A DNA stretch of 64,000 nucleotides from Alphaproteobacteria bacterium (GCA_015062495.1 SUUN01000002.1:285210-349209), one strand, 5' to 3'. Counted from the stretch's first letter, positions 1 through 8,492 are shown. Made by a program: numbers and translations. The notes: generated from the letters alone by a model not told the origin.

Positions 1-2
1 TC

Positions 3-392
3 AAGATGTGCCGTGCGGCAATTATGCCAATGATGAAGAACCGCTTTGGTCGTATCATCAACATGGCGTCAATCATCGGCACAATCGGTGGCCCGGGCCA
101 GGCAAACTATGCGGCATCCAAGGGTGGTATGATTGCCATGACAAAATCCATCGCTGCCGAGGTTGCGTCCCGTGGAATCACCGCCAACGCGATTGCACCG
201 GGCTTTATCAAAACCCCAATGACGGATGTTCTGCCCGACGAACTGAAAAAAACATATCTGGCGCAAATTCCGGCGGGTCGTTTTGGCGAACCAGACGATA
301 TTGCGAACGCGTGTGTGTTCTTGGCATCCGACGAAGCGTCATACATCAACGGCCAAACATTACACGTAAATGGTGGAATGGGACGATTCTAA
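3..392 (+). CDS. fabG: 3-oxoacyl-ACP reductase FabG, C-terminal part (cut by window start)
   Basis: This is the C-terminal part of a short-chain dehydrogenase that fits FabG, the NADPH-dependent reductase of the fatty-acid elongation cycle. The upstream part lies outside the window. The catalytic Ser (codon at 69-71) sits in NMASIIG, and the Tyr/Lys pair in NYAASKGG (Tyr codon 108-110, Lys 120-122). The sequence then follows the family pattern: [14 protein letters not shown], the [16 protein letters not shown] stretch and the [10 protein letters not shown] ending. The SDR family is certain. FabG rather than another SDR is inferred from these family-typical stretches. The stop codon abuts the first copy of an intergenic repeat. 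Confidence 0.9.
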   Translation, partial: KMCRAAIMPMMKNRFGRIINMASIIGTIGGPGQANYAASKGGMIAMTKSIAAEVASRGITANAIAPGFIKTPMTDVLPDELKKTYLAQIPAGRFGEPDDIANACVFLASDEASYINGQTLHVNGGMGRF

Positions 393-417
393 AACGCAAC
401 GCGTTTTAGAATCAAAA
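391..417 (+). repeat. 27-bp intergenic repeat, copy 1
   Basis: The 27 bp at 391-417 recur exactly at 546-572. The first 17 bp form a small inverted repeat (aaaacgc, 3-nt centre, gcgtttt). The fabG stop codon overlaps the left edge. Confidence 0.85.
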
Positions 418-582
418 TTGCCCTGGCAATTTTAAAGCCACGGATGAGCGGAACGCGAACGCAGTGGCGTGTCATTCCGACGCAGGTCGGAATCCAGGTA
501 AATAGGTTGCGACGCAGTCGCCCAAAATGATATGTACCATAAGATAAAACGCAACGCGTTTTAGAATCAAAACGAATAAAAA
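393..582. other. Repeat- and hairpin-rich spacer between fabG and mnmG
   Basis: No gene is seen in this spacer. It holds, in order, most of repeat copy 1, an inverted repeat at 414-433 (aaaattgcc/ggcaatttt around a 2-nt centre), a hairpin at 474-493 (attccgac, loop gcag, gtcggaat), a smaller hairpin at 509-521 (gcgac/gtcgc) and repeat copy 2 at 546-572. The 474-493 hairpin resembles short palindromic intergenic repeats common in alphaproteobacteria. The 414-433 structure could serve as a fabG terminator but has only a short T run. Confidence 0.6.
546..572 (+). repeat. 27-bp intergenic repeat, copy 2
   Basis: This is an exact second copy of 391-417. It ends 10 nt before the mnmG start codon, so it lies in the mRNA leader where a ribosome binding site would be expected. 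No clear Shine-Dalgarno sequence is seen there. Confidence 0.85.
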
Positions 583-2226
583 ATGCAAGACTATGATGTA
601 ATCATTATCGGTGGTGGACATGCGGGCACGGAATCGGCCGCCGCGGCCGCCCGTCGTGGTGCGAAAACATTGTTGTTAACCATGGCACAATCTGACCTGG
701 GGGCGTTGTCGTGTAACCCCAGTATTGGTGGCCCCGGCAAATCCCAGATGGTGGCGGAAATGGATGCGTTTGGTGGTGTTATGCCACGTGCCGCCGACCG
801 CGCGGGGATTCATTGGCGCACATTGAACGCAACCCATGGCGCGGCGACGCGTGCCTTGCGTGCGCAAATCGACCGTGATTTATATCATAATGCGATTGTT
901 GATATTTTGTCGGAATATAAAAATCTGGATGTTGTATTTGAACCGGTTGAATCTGTGGATTTAGAAAACGCAATCGTTAACAACAAATATCATGCGCGCG
1001 CAGTTGTTCTGACAACGGGAACATTTTTAAATGGCACGGTTACCCGTGGTGCGGAAAAAATTCCATCGGGCCGATTGATGGACGACGGCACATACCAAGA
1101 CGCCGACAAAAGCATATCAAATATTTTACAGAACGCGGGCTTTCATATGTTGCGCCTGAAAACGGGCACACCCGCGCGCATAAAACGCGATTCGATTGAT
1201 TTTTCCGTCTGTGAAATTCAACCCGGCGACACGCCCCACGATTGGTTTTCCGACGGCGACGAAAACAATAATTATGATGCGGTCTGCTATATCACACACA
1301 CGACCCAGGCCACGCACCAGATTATTCGTGACAACATCAAAAACGCGCCAATGTACAACGGCGACATTCGTGGCACTGGCCCGCGCTATTGCCCGAGTTT
1401 AGAAGACAAGGTTATGCGTTTCCCCGAACACACATCCCACCATGTGTTCCTTGAACCCGAAGGGTACAACAGCGACCTTATCTATCCCAATGGCATTTCC
1501 ACCAGTTTTGGCGCCGACATCCAGGACATCTGGATTCGTTCAATTCCGGGTCTGGAAAACTGCGAAATTGCGCGCTATGGCTATGCGATTGAATACGATG
1601 CGATTGACGCGCGCGCCCTGAATGATAAATTGCAGTCCAAAGATCACCCACACCTGTTTTTTGCGGGGCAAATCAACGGCACATCCGGATACGAAGAAGC
1701 GGCGGCCCAGGGCCTGGTCGCGGGGGCAAATGCTGCGGCGTTTGCGCTGAACCTGGCGTACCTGGAAATTGACCGCACAAATTCAATGATTGGGGTACTG
1801 ATTGACGACATAACAACATTGGGGGTTGATGAACCATATCGTATGTTCACATCGCGCGCGGAATATCGATTGTCGTTGCGGGCGGACAATGCGATTGCGC
1901 GCCTGGGCAAAATCGGTGTGGATTTGGGGTTAATTGACGCAGCGGCATACGAACGCAAATTGGCAGCGCGCGCCGACCAAATTGCCGAAAACGATAAATT
2001 CTATGCGGGCTATATCGCGCGTAATGAACGCGAAATTGCCGCCTATAAACGCGACGCGGAATTAAAGATTCCGTCTGATTTTGTTTATTCGGGCCTGCCG
2101 GGTCTGACCAATGAATTGGTTGAAAAATTAACGGCAACACGGCCGGAAAACATTGCCGACCTGACGCGCATACCGGGCATGACCCCCGCCGGCATTATGG
2201 TCGTGCTGCGCAAAATCAAGGCATAA
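583..2226 (+). CDS. mnmG: tRNA uridine-5-carboxymethylaminomethyl modification enzyme MnmG (GidA), shortened
   Basis: This is the FAD-dependent MnmG, which works with MnmE to modify U34 of certain tRNAs. The dinucleotide-binding motif IIGGGHAGTE is at the N-terminus. CNPSIGGPGK, RLKTGTPARI, GPRYCPSLEDKVMRF, FFAGQINGTSGYEEAAAQG and PYRMFTSRAEYRL follow as in the family. The protein has 547 residues, against about 620-630 usually. The gap is internal: after LGLID (about residue 450) only some 24 residues precede FYAGYIARNE, where the E. coli protein has about 95. The C-terminal helical end (PGLTNELVEKL...IPGMTPAGI) is kept. No strong ribosome binding site precedes the ATG. Identity is secure; the effect of the deletion on MnmE or tRNA binding is unknown. 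Confidence 0.95.
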   Translation: MQDYDVIIIGGGHAGTESAAAAARRGAKTLLLTMAQSDLGALSCNPSIGGPGKSQMVAEMDAFGGVMPRAADRAGIHWRTLNATHGAATRALRAQIDRDLYHNAIVDILSEYKNLDVVFEPVESVDLENAIVNNKYHARAVVLTTGTFLNGTVTRGAEKIPSGRLMDDGTYQDADKSISNILQNAGFHMLRLKTGTPARIKRDSIDFSVCEIQPGDTPHDWFSDGDENNNYDAVCYITHTTQATHQIIRDNIKNAPMYNGDIRGTGPRYCPSLEDKVMRFPEHTSHHVFLEPEGYNSDLIYPNGISTSFGADIQDIWIRSIPGLENCEIARYGYAIEYDAIDARALNDKLQSKDHPHLFFAGQINGTSGYEEAAAQGLVAGANAAAFALNLAYLEIDRTNSMIGVLIDDITTLGVDEPYRMFTSRAEYRLSLRADNAIARLGKIGVDLGLIDAAAYERKLAARADQIAENDKFYAGYIARNEREIAAYKRDAELKIPSDFVYSGLPGLTNELVEKLTATRPENIADLTRIPGMTPAGIMVVLRKIKA

Positions 2227-2343
2227 AAATCACAGCCTCCCGCCTGCGCGGGAAAGATAAAATCCAAAAAAACCAAGAATAACAATTTGTATAAAAAACC
2301 ACTGGAAATTATTCTGGGGATAGATTATAGTCATCTCACCATT

Positions 2344-2419
2344 GCCGGTGTAGCTCAGCTGGTAGAGCATCTCATTCGTAATGAGGGGGTCGTAGGTTCA
2401 AGTCCTATCACCGGCACCA
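2344..2419 (+). tRNA. tRNA-Thr (anticodon CGT)
   Basis: This is a full 76-nt cloverleaf with CCA encoded. The acceptor stem is gccggtg/caccggc, the D stem gctc/gagc, the anticodon stem tctca/tgagg with loop ttcgtaa (anticodon cgt at 2377-2379, reads ACG), and the T loop ttcaagt lies before ccta. It lies alone between mnmG and an unknown gene and is followed by a terminator. Confidence 0.96.
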
Positions 2420-2427
2420 TGATAACA

Positions 2428-2450
2428 ATCCCGCCCGCGCGGGATTTTTT
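2428..2450 (+). terminator. Rho-independent terminator after tRNA-Thr
   Basis: Stem atcccgc/gcgggat with loop ccgc, followed by a T run from 2445. Confidence 0.85.
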
Positions 2451-2509
2451 AATAAAAAATATCCCTGATTTATGATATAATTACCCAAAAAGACAGAGGG
2501 AATATCATC

Positions 2510-3847
2510 ATGATTCAATATAAATTCGGTAAAAGTTATTATATCCAAAGCGCTGGCAAAGAATACAAAGAACGCGAACTGATAACTGTTCATGCGGACT
2601 CAACCCGTGGCCGCTATGCATACAGTTATGACCAGTCACGCGGCACACCCCGTGATTATCAAAACAGGGCCAATGAATTGGCCCAGGCCGAAGAATATAT
2701 TGCGGAACGCGTTGCGCGTGTTTCGTTCCGTCCAGATGAAAGTATTGCATCCGCACGTGAAAAAATAAGCAAATTTATTGATCCTAAAAATCAATATTTG
2801 GCGTTTGATGCGACAATCGCCAATGATATCAACGCGCGCGAAGAATATCACCAGCAACTGGTTAACGCCGAATATTACAAGCGTGCACTGATGGCCCTGT
2901 CCAGATTTGAACCCGCAGGTGTCCAGGCCATATTAACAGGTACAAAATATCCATTTTCTGCATCAATGCATGATTTTGCATCCGGCATTTCACACAAACA
3001 GATTAAACAGGATATTGCAAAATTACCCGCCCCGGTGGTAAAGCGTTTGCGTGAATTTGCATCCCAACGCAATTATATCCTGTCTTTTGACGCCTGTAAT
3101 ACCGAGGCCCACGATTACATCGATTCCGTGGCGCGCAATTACCCAAAGATTGATCATTCGCCCAAACGTGTTGATTTAATCATCGCCCGCGCGGTTGATG
3201 ATTTATTGCGTGATGCACTGGAATATAAATATTATCTGCGTACCGGCAATATGGGGATATTTGTTGGTGCCGGCGGGCAAAAGATTGTAGATGCCCTGTC
3301 TGACAAGGGGTTATTAGAAGCAGTCGGTTGGAACGCAATGCAAAATTATGGCAGTGCCCTGCAAGTTGCGCGTCGTATGAAACAGATCATAGCCGCCGAA
3401 CGCGACATCACCCCATTTGTGACAGAACTGAACAAAGTGCTGGGCGATGGCTATGTAAACCAGGATATTATTCGCATAATGTTCGATACATTGTCGCCAC
3501 ACTATAACAAATTCAAGCATAATAAAAAGGTCACAGAATTCATCGGTCGCTTGCATTTTTATGCCAAGGATGCCCGCCTGGCCACACATATGGCGGAAAC
3601 GTTTGGCCTGAAAGATGCACCAAAACCGAACAAAGACAAAGCGCGCGCAAAATTAACCGACGCCGCCAAACGTATTGCGGCCGGTGACAATATATCCGGG
3701 GTTGTTGTCATTGATCGTGAACAACAATTGGTGCGTGATTTTGCGGTTGAACCAACGTCTGAAACATATGGCCGTATTAAAAAATCAATCAAACCGACCG
3801 CGGTCCAGACGGAAATTTTGAAAAAATATGGCGCAAACCAAAAATAA
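2510..3847 (+). CDS. Protein of unknown function, 445 aa
   Basis: I do not recognise this protein. It has 445 residues, no signal peptide, no membrane segment and no Cys cluster, so it is probably cytoplasmic. It is rich in Lys, Arg, Ala and Asp and looks mostly helical. The middle has regular helical stretches (about residues 120-330) including the glycine-bearing GIFVGAGGQK, which does not fit a P-loop. The C-terminus is very basic (KPNKDKARAKLTDAAKRIAAG). Codon use matches its neighbours. A ribosome binding site (gaggga, about 2495-2500) precedes the ATG and a strong terminator follows, so it is probably a single-gene unit. A candidate -10 (tataat) lies near 2475. It could be lineage-specific. 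Confidence 0.85.
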   Translation: MIQYKFGKSYYIQSAGKEYKERELITVHADSTRGRYAYSYDQSRGTPRDYQNRANELAQAEEYIAERVARVSFRPDESIASAREKISKFIDPKNQYLAFDATIANDINAREEYHQQLVNAEYYKRALMALSRFEPAGVQAILTGTKYPFSASMHDFASGISHKQIKQDIAKLPAPVVKRLREFASQRNYILSFDACNTEAHDYIDSVARNYPKIDHSPKRVDLIIARAVDDLLRDALEYKYYLRTGNMGIFVGAGGQKIVDALSDKGLLEAVGWNAMQNYGSALQVARRMKQIIAAERDITPFVTELNKVLGDGYVNQDIIRIMFDTLSPHYNKFKHNKKVTEFIGRLHFYAKDARLATHMAETFGLKDAPKPNKDKARAKLTDAAKRIAAGDNISGVVVIDREQQLVRDFAVEPTSETYGRIKKSIKPTAVQTEILKKYGANQK

Positions 3848-3873
3848 AAAATCCCCCGTTCGGGGGGATTTTT
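3846..3873 (+). terminator. Rho-independent terminator
   Basis: Stem atcccccg/cggggggat around a tt centre at 3851-3869, with an A run before and a T run after. Almost the same hairpin follows the gene ending at 29427. Confidence 0.9.
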
Positions 3874-3951
3874 ATTACCAGACAACTTTCTGTTTTACTT
3901 TCAAATAATTGTTGTTATTATACACGTATAACAAAATCAAAGGATGGAAAA

Positions 3952-4617
3952 ATGGTCAAGAAAACATCAGAAAATCAATCTGTAAAAAACTATAAAAAAA
4001 CAGGCATTATTGCGGCAATTGTGATTGCTGTGGCGGTTTTGGGCGTTTGGGCGGTGTCGGCGCTGAATTCTAATTCGGGCGCATCTGTATCTGACGCGGT
4101 CGCAGTTGTCAGCGAAGATGCCGCAAACGGTGCAAATCTGCGCATTGCGGTTGTTCGCATGGATGCAATCCAGACAGATGCCACCGCACTAAAAGACCTG
4201 CGCACGCAAAAGGAAAAATATGAAAATGAATTGCGCGATGAATTGACCCGTGATCAAAAGGCATTAGAAAAAGAAAAGGCCGAAATTGAAAAGTCCCAGG
4301 ATGTTTTATCCCGCGAAGCATTACAGCGCCGCGTTGTTGACTATCAAAACAAGGTTACCAAACTGCAACGTGATTTGACGGAACGTGCCCAGTCAATTGA
4401 AATGTCGTATCAAAAGGCCTTGAATGAATTGCAGTCCAAGCACCTAGACCCGGTTATCGAAGGTATTATTGCCAAAAAGAATTTGTCCCTGGTAATTGAT
4501 GGCCGTATGGCACGCACAGGTGCAGATGTCGCGAATCTGGACATCACAGACGAAGTGATTAAGGCATTGGATAAAAAAGTATCCAAGGTCAAGATGGAAA
4601 CACCAAAAGGTTTCTAA
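3952..4617 (+). CDS. skp: Skp/OmpH-family periplasmic chaperone
   Basis: This is a 221-residue Skp/OmpH-like protein that would hold outer-membrane proteins in the periplasm. A basic N-terminus precedes a hydrophobic segment (about residues 18-38, GIIAAIVIAVAVLGVWAV). This could be an uncleaved anchor, or a signal peptide cut after AVSA. RIAVVRMDAI at about residues 64-73 is the usual start of the Skp domain. A long charged coiled coil (about 85-150) follows, then DPVIEGIIAKKNLSLVIDGR, typical of the family's second strand. It has its own terminator. It is not next to bamA or lpxD as in E. coli; lpxD and fabZ lie about 5 kb away on the other strand. Confidence 0.85.
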   Translation: MVKKTSENQSVKNYKKTGIIAAIVIAVAVLGVWAVSALNSNSGASVSDAVAVVSEDAANGANLRIAVVRMDAIQTDATALKDLRTQKEKYENELRDELTRDQKALEKEKAEIEKSQDVLSREALQRRVVDYQNKVTKLQRDLTERAQSIEMSYQKALNELQSKHLDPVIEGIIAKKNLSLVIDGRMARTGADVANLDITDEVIKALDKKVSKVKMETPKGF

Positions 4618-4641
4618 AAAAATCCCCGTCTGGGGATTTTT
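4618..4641 (+). terminator. Terminator of the skp-like gene
   Basis: Stem atcccc/ggggat with a short loop and a T run, directly after the stop codon. Confidence 0.88.
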
Positions 4642-4652
4642 ATTATATAAAC

Positions 4653-4681
4653 TTGCATTTTGTATAAATCCATTGTAATCT
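4653..4681 (+). promoter_or_regulatory. Candidate promoter of the ileS leader
   Basis: A -35-like ttgcat (4653-4658) and a -10-like taatct (4676-4681) are separated by 17 bp. Transcription would start near 4688, just before the leader peptide ATG. Confidence 0.55.
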
Positions 4682-4689
4682 GTATTGCG

Positions 4690-4722
4690 ATGAAACAAAC
4701 AACAATAATTATTATTAAATAA
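4690..4722 (+). CDS. ileS leader peptide MKQTTIIIIK
   Basis: This ten-codon ORF encodes MKQTTIIIIK. Four consecutive isoleucine codons (ATA ATT ATT ATT, 4705-4716) are followed by Lys and a TAA stop. It starts 107 nt upstream of ileS, behind a plausible promoter and ahead of mutually exclusive hairpins and a terminator. A run of the regulating amino acid in such a peptide is the hallmark of ribosome-mediated attenuation in Proteobacteria, as for pheST, thr, ilv and his leaders. The inferred role is to stall ribosomes when Ile-tRNA is scarce. No good Shine-Dalgarno sequence is seen. Confidence 0.8.
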   Translation: MKQTTIIIIK

Positions 4723-4728
4723 ACGGCA

Positions 4729-4771
4729 ACTGCGCTTCTGCGGTGGCTGGGGCGCATGTGCGCCCTTTTTT
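4729..4771 (+). promoter_or_regulatory. Attenuator of ileS: pause hairpin, antiterminator, terminator
   Basis: Three pairings can be drawn. Hairpin A joins 4729-4734 and 4739-4744 (loop cttc). The antiterminator joins 4731-4738 and 4749-4756 (8 bp including two G-U). The terminator joins gggcgc 4750-4755 and gcgccc 4760-4765 (loop atgt), followed by tttttt. Hairpin A and the terminator can coexist; each excludes the antiterminator. A ribosome stalled on the Ile codons would cover the start of hairpin A and favour the antiterminator. The pairings are visible in the sequence; the mechanism is inferred. Confidence 0.75.
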
Positions 4772-4796
4772 AATATAAAAAACAGGACTAAAAAAC

Positions 4797-7700
4797 ATGG
4801 CATACACAAAAACAGACCCACGTCCAGATTTTACAGCGGTCGAAAAACAAATGCTGTCCAAATGGGCATCTGAAAACACATTTCATAAATCACTGGATAA
4901 AACCAAGTCTGGTCGTCCATTTTCATTTTATGATGGGCCACCGTTTGCAAATGGCATGCCACACTGGGGGCATTTGGGCGTATCGGTTGTCAAAGACATG
5001 GTTGCGCGTTTCCAGACAATGTCTGGCCGTTATGTGTCGCGCGAATTGGGGTGGGATTGTCATGGTCTGCCGGCGGAAAATTCTGTTGAAAAAAAGCAAA
5101 ATCGCGCCGCCAAAGATATCGTTGCCACCGACGGCATCACGGCATTTTGTGATATGTGTCGCACCGACGTTATGACATATACAAATGAATGGAATCACTT
5201 TATCACCCGCATGGGTCGCTGGGTTGATATTGGTGATGGCTATGGTTATAAAACCATGGATAAAAACTATATGGAATCCATGCTGTGGACATTAAAAGAA
5301 TTATATAACCGCGGCCTGTTATACAAAGATTACAGTGTTAATCCATATGACTGGGTCAACGGTACGGTTGTATCAAATTCCGAAGCGTCCCAGGACTATC
5401 GTGAAATTGTTGATGATGCGGTGACGGTTTGGTTCGAACTGGAAAATGGCGACCGTGCGATTGCATGGACAACAACGCCATGGACACTGCCGGCAAACAG
5501 TGCGCTGGCTGTAAATCCAAACATGACATACCTGCGCATGCGTGACGCCGATGGTGCGGTTTATGTTATTGCAGAAAGTCGCCTGCGCGCATATGAAAAA
5601 CAGTTCGCTAACGCAACTGAAATTGGTCGCGTGACGGGGGCAGAACTGGCGGGCATGCATTACACGCCACTGTTTCCATACTATGCAGGGACATCTGATT
5701 TGCTGTATCAAATCATCCCGGCGGACTATGTGTCTGACGGCGACGGCACAGGCATTGTTCATATTGCGCCGGCATATGGGGCTGACGACTTTTGGGCGGC
5801 AAAAAATATCGACCCAAAATTCCCAGTTTTGTTAAATGTTGACGCATACGGTAATTTTGATGAAACGGTTGTTGATTTTGCCGGAAAAAACATCTTTGCG
5901 GCAACACCTGCGATAATGGATTGGCTGAAAAACAATGGTCGCTTGGTTAAGAAAGAACAATATAAACATTCGTACCCATTTGGCGATCGCTGCAAAGAAA
6001 AGTTAATCTATCGCGCAACTGATTCTTGGTATATCGACGTACCAAAAATCAAAGACAAATTATTGGCAAATAATGCACGTGTTAACTGGACATCGGCCGG
6101 CGAACGTTTCCGTTCATGGATTGAAAATGCGCGTCCATGGTCAATATCGCGCAATCGTTTCTGGGGTATGCCATTGCCAATTTGGGAACGCGACGGCGAA
6201 TATATGGTATTTGGTTCAATCGCAGAATTGGAAGAATTCTTTGGCGTTGAAATCAACGACCTGCACCGTCCAACATTGGATAAATTGACCAAAGACGGTT
6301 GGACACGCATACCAGATGTTTTGGATTGCTGGGTTGAATCTGGTTCTATGCCGTGGGCGTCCCTGCATTATCCGTTTGAAAACGTGGATAAATTCAATGC
6401 GACATTCCCCGCCGACTATATTATCGAAGGCCAAGATCAAACCCGTGGTTGGTTCTATGCGTTGATGGTGTTGGCGACGGCGTTATTTGATAAACCTGCG
6501 TTCATGGCGGTATCGGCCAACGGTATGGTGGTGGATGAAAATAAAAAGAAATTCTCGAAATCACTGCGCAACTTTGTGAACCCAGAACAACAGATTGAAC
6601 AGTATGGTGCGGACGCAGTACGTCTGTTTATCTTGGGCTCTAATTTTATGAAGGCTGAACCTGTTCCCGTGGATAAAGAAGGCAAGGTCTTTGTTGAATC
6701 AACCAAGACAATCCAAACGCCACTGTGGAACGCATATCATTTCTTTACATTGTACGCGAACGCCGGCAATATCACCGCGCATGAAATGACGAATCCGACA
6801 AATCCGTTGGATAAATATATCCTGGCAGAATTGAATATTCTGACCGATATTGTGCGCGATGCATTGAACGAATATAAACCAGACGTTGCCGTCAAAGAAT
6901 TTGTTCGATTCTTGGATATCTTGAACAATTGGTATATCCGTCGTGGTCGCGCGCGTTTCTGGGACGAAGAACAGGCGGCATTTGACACGCTGTACACAGT
7001 GCTGACACGTTTCTGTCGTGTTTTGGCATCGTTCGCGCCATTTGTATCTGAATATATCTATACGAATCTGACGGGCGACGAATCTGTGCATTTGACGTCG
7101 TTCCCTGAATCTGAATCTGTTGACAGTGCGATTGTAAATGACATGCGCCGTGTACAAATGATTGTGTCAACCGGCAAACAACTGCGCGAAGCGTACAAGT
7201 TGCGCAACCGCCTGCCGTTAAATTCACTGACGGTTGCGGGTGCGAATATGCCCGAATACGCTGATATTATCCAGGACGAACTGAACGTAAAATCGGTTGT
7301 GTTCCGTGAAACATTTGACGATGTCGCAGATTCGTTTGTGTATCTGATTACACCAAAAATCGGCGCGCGCCTGGGTGGTGCGTTAAAGGAAATTATTCCA
7401 GCGGTAAAACGTGGTGAATACGAATTGTCGGGTGACAAATTGATTGCCGCAGGACACGAATTGAACGCGGACGAATTTGAAATGCGCCTGAATATGCGTG
7501 ATGGTGTGACGGGCGCCGCATTGCCGGATAATACGGCCGTTGTTGTCCTGGACACAGATGTTAATTCTGAACTGGTCGCCGAAGGGTTGGCGAACGATGC
7601 CCTGCGCTTTATCCAAGACACGCGCAAGGCCGCCGGTCTGGACGTATCTGACCGTATCGTTTTGACATATTCGGCGGACCCGGCCCTGGCAAACGCGTTG

Positions 7701-7820
7701 GAAAACCATAAAAAGCGCATCATGCACGAAGCCCTGATTGTTGAAATGGTTGCGGGCGACGGTGAATACGAAACCGAAATCGAAGGCTACAACCTGAATA
7801 TTTCCGTAAAGAAAGCATAA
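4797..7820 (+). CDS. ileS: Isoleucyl-tRNA synthetase, long eukaryote-like type
   Basis: This class I synthetase charges tRNA-Ile. The HIGH motif is HWGH at residues 56-59 and the KMSKS motif is KFSKS at 585-589. The opening SFYDGPPFANGMPHWGHLG and the ELGWDCHGLPAE stretch are typical of the long eukaryote-like (type 2) IleRS rather than the E. coli type. Length is 1007 residues against 938 in E. coli. A full editing (CP1) domain follows (AWTTTPWTLPAN, GTGIVHIAPAYGADD). The C-terminal part matches the anticodon-binding domain and extended tail of type 2 enzymes. It overlaps no gene and is followed 2 nt later by nth, so the two are co-transcribed. Type 2 enzymes are often less sensitive to mupirocin (family knowledge; not tested here). 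Confidence 0.97.
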   Translation: MAYTKTDPRPDFTAVEKQMLSKWASENTFHKSLDKTKSGRPFSFYDGPPFANGMPHWGHLGVSVVKDMVARFQTMSGRYVSRELGWDCHGLPAENSVEKKQNRAAKDIVATDGITAFCDMCRTDVMTYTNEWNHFITRMGRWVDIGDGYGYKTMDKNYMESMLWTLKELYNRGLLYKDYSVNPYDWVNGTVVSNSEASQDYREIVDDAVTVWFELENGDRAIAWTTTPWTLPANSALAVNPNMTYLRMRDADGAVYVIAESRLRAYEKQFANATEIGRVTGAELAGMHYTPLFPYYAGTSDLLYQIIPADYVSDGDGTGIVHIAPAYGADDFWAAKNIDPKFPVLLNVDAYGNFDETVVDFAGKNIFAATPAIMDWLKNNGRLVKKEQYKHSYPFGDRCKEKLIYRATDSWYIDVPKIKDKLLANNARVNWTSAGERFRSWIENARPWSISRNRFWGMPLPIWERDGEYMVFGSIAELEEFFGVEINDLHRPTLDKLTKDGWTRIPDVLDCWVESGSMPWASLHYPFENVDKFNATFPADYIIEGQDQTRGWFYALMVLATALFDKPAFMAVSANGMVVDENKKKFSKSLRNFVNPEQQIEQYGADAVRLFILGSNFMKAEPVPVDKEGKVFVESTKTIQTPLWNAYHFFTLYANAGNITAHEMTNPTNPLDKYILAELNILTDIVRDALNEYKPDVAVKEFVRFLDILNNWYIRRGRARFWDEEQAAFDTLYTVLTRFCRVLASFAPFVSEYIYTNLTGDESVHLTSFPESESVDSAIVNDMRRVQMIVSTGKQLREAYKLRNRLPLNSLTVAGANMPEYADIIQDELNVKSVVFRETFDDVADSFVYLITPKIGARLGGALKEIIPAVKRGEYELSGDKLIAAGHELNADEFEMRLNMRDGVTGAALPDNTAVVVLDTDVNSELVAEGLANDALRFIQDTRKAAGLDVSDRIVLTYSADPALANALENHKKRIMHEALIVEMVAGDGEYETEIEGYNLNISVKKA

Positions 7821-7822
7821 AA

Positions 7823-8467
7823 ATGAAACTGACCCCGCAAAGATATTTTGAATTAGTACCCCCGACCGTTGATATGACAATACGGTCGGAACTGTACCAT
7901 ACAAATGAATTTAACTTTGCGGTGGCGGTTATTTTATCGGCCCAGGCAACGGATAAAAAGGTGAACGAGGTTACGCCCGAATTATTTCGCGTTGCACCAA
8001 CACCACAAAAAATGTTGGCATTGGGTATTGATGGGTTAAAAGAACATATCCGCGTTATTTCTTTCTTTAATAACAAGGCGAAAAACATAATCGCGCTGGC
8101 GGAACGTCTGGTCGCCGAAAATATGACCGACACATTTCCGGATAAATATCACAACCGCGATGAATTGATGAAATTACCCGGCATTGGCCAGAAAACTGCA
8201 AATGTCGTCTGTAATGTTCTGTGGGGGGCGCCAAACATTGGTGTTGATACACATGTGTTTCGAAACGCACACCGATATGGCTGGGTCGATGACGCGGACA
8301 ACACGCCCGAAAAAGTCGAGTCAAAATTATTAAAAATAATTCCGCGCAAATATCACCCAATTGTAAACCATGTGATGGTTCTGCACGGTCGATACGTGTG
8401 CAAGGCATTGCGCCCCGCGTGTGAAACATGCCCCGTCGCCAAATGGTGTCCAGTGGCAAAAAAATAA
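7823..8467 (+). CDS. nth: Endonuclease III
   Basis: This 214-residue DNA glycosylase/AP lyase removes oxidised pyrimidines. The helix-hairpin-helix LPGIGQKTANVV carries the catalytic Lys (about residue 124), and VDTHVFR carries the catalytic Asp (about 142). The C-terminal 4Fe-4S cluster has the expected spacing C-x6-C-x2-C-x5-C (CKALRPACETCPVAKWC). It starts 2 nt after ileS stops, so it probably shares the ileS transcript and its attenuator. Confidence 0.96.
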   Translation: MKLTPQRYFELVPPTVDMTIRSELYHTNEFNFAVAVILSAQATDKKVNEVTPELFRVAPTPQKMLALGIDGLKEHIRVISFFNNKAKNIIALAERLVAENMTDTFPDKYHNRDELMKLPGIGQKTANVVCNVLWGAPNIGVDTHVFRNAHRYGWVDDADNTPEKVESKLLKIIPRKYHPIVNHVMVLHGRYVCKALRPACETCPVAKWCPVAKK

Positions 8468-8492
8468 AACCGCCGTTTGGCGGTTCTTTTTT
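8468..8492 (+). terminator. Terminator between nth and fabZ (convergent)
   Basis: Stem aaccgcc/ggcggtt, loop gttt, with T-rich flanks on both sides. It can serve nth (plus) and fabZ (minus). Confidence 0.88.

Noticed and set aside
2287-2475. ORF of 62 codons across tRNA-Thr
   Set aside because: It lies over a complete tRNA gene and terminator, so it is a chance frame.
4618-4796. T-box riboswitch before ileS
   Set aside because: T-boxes belong to Firmicutes and some other phyla; no T-box sequence is present. The Ile codon run and hairpins fit a leader-peptide attenuator.
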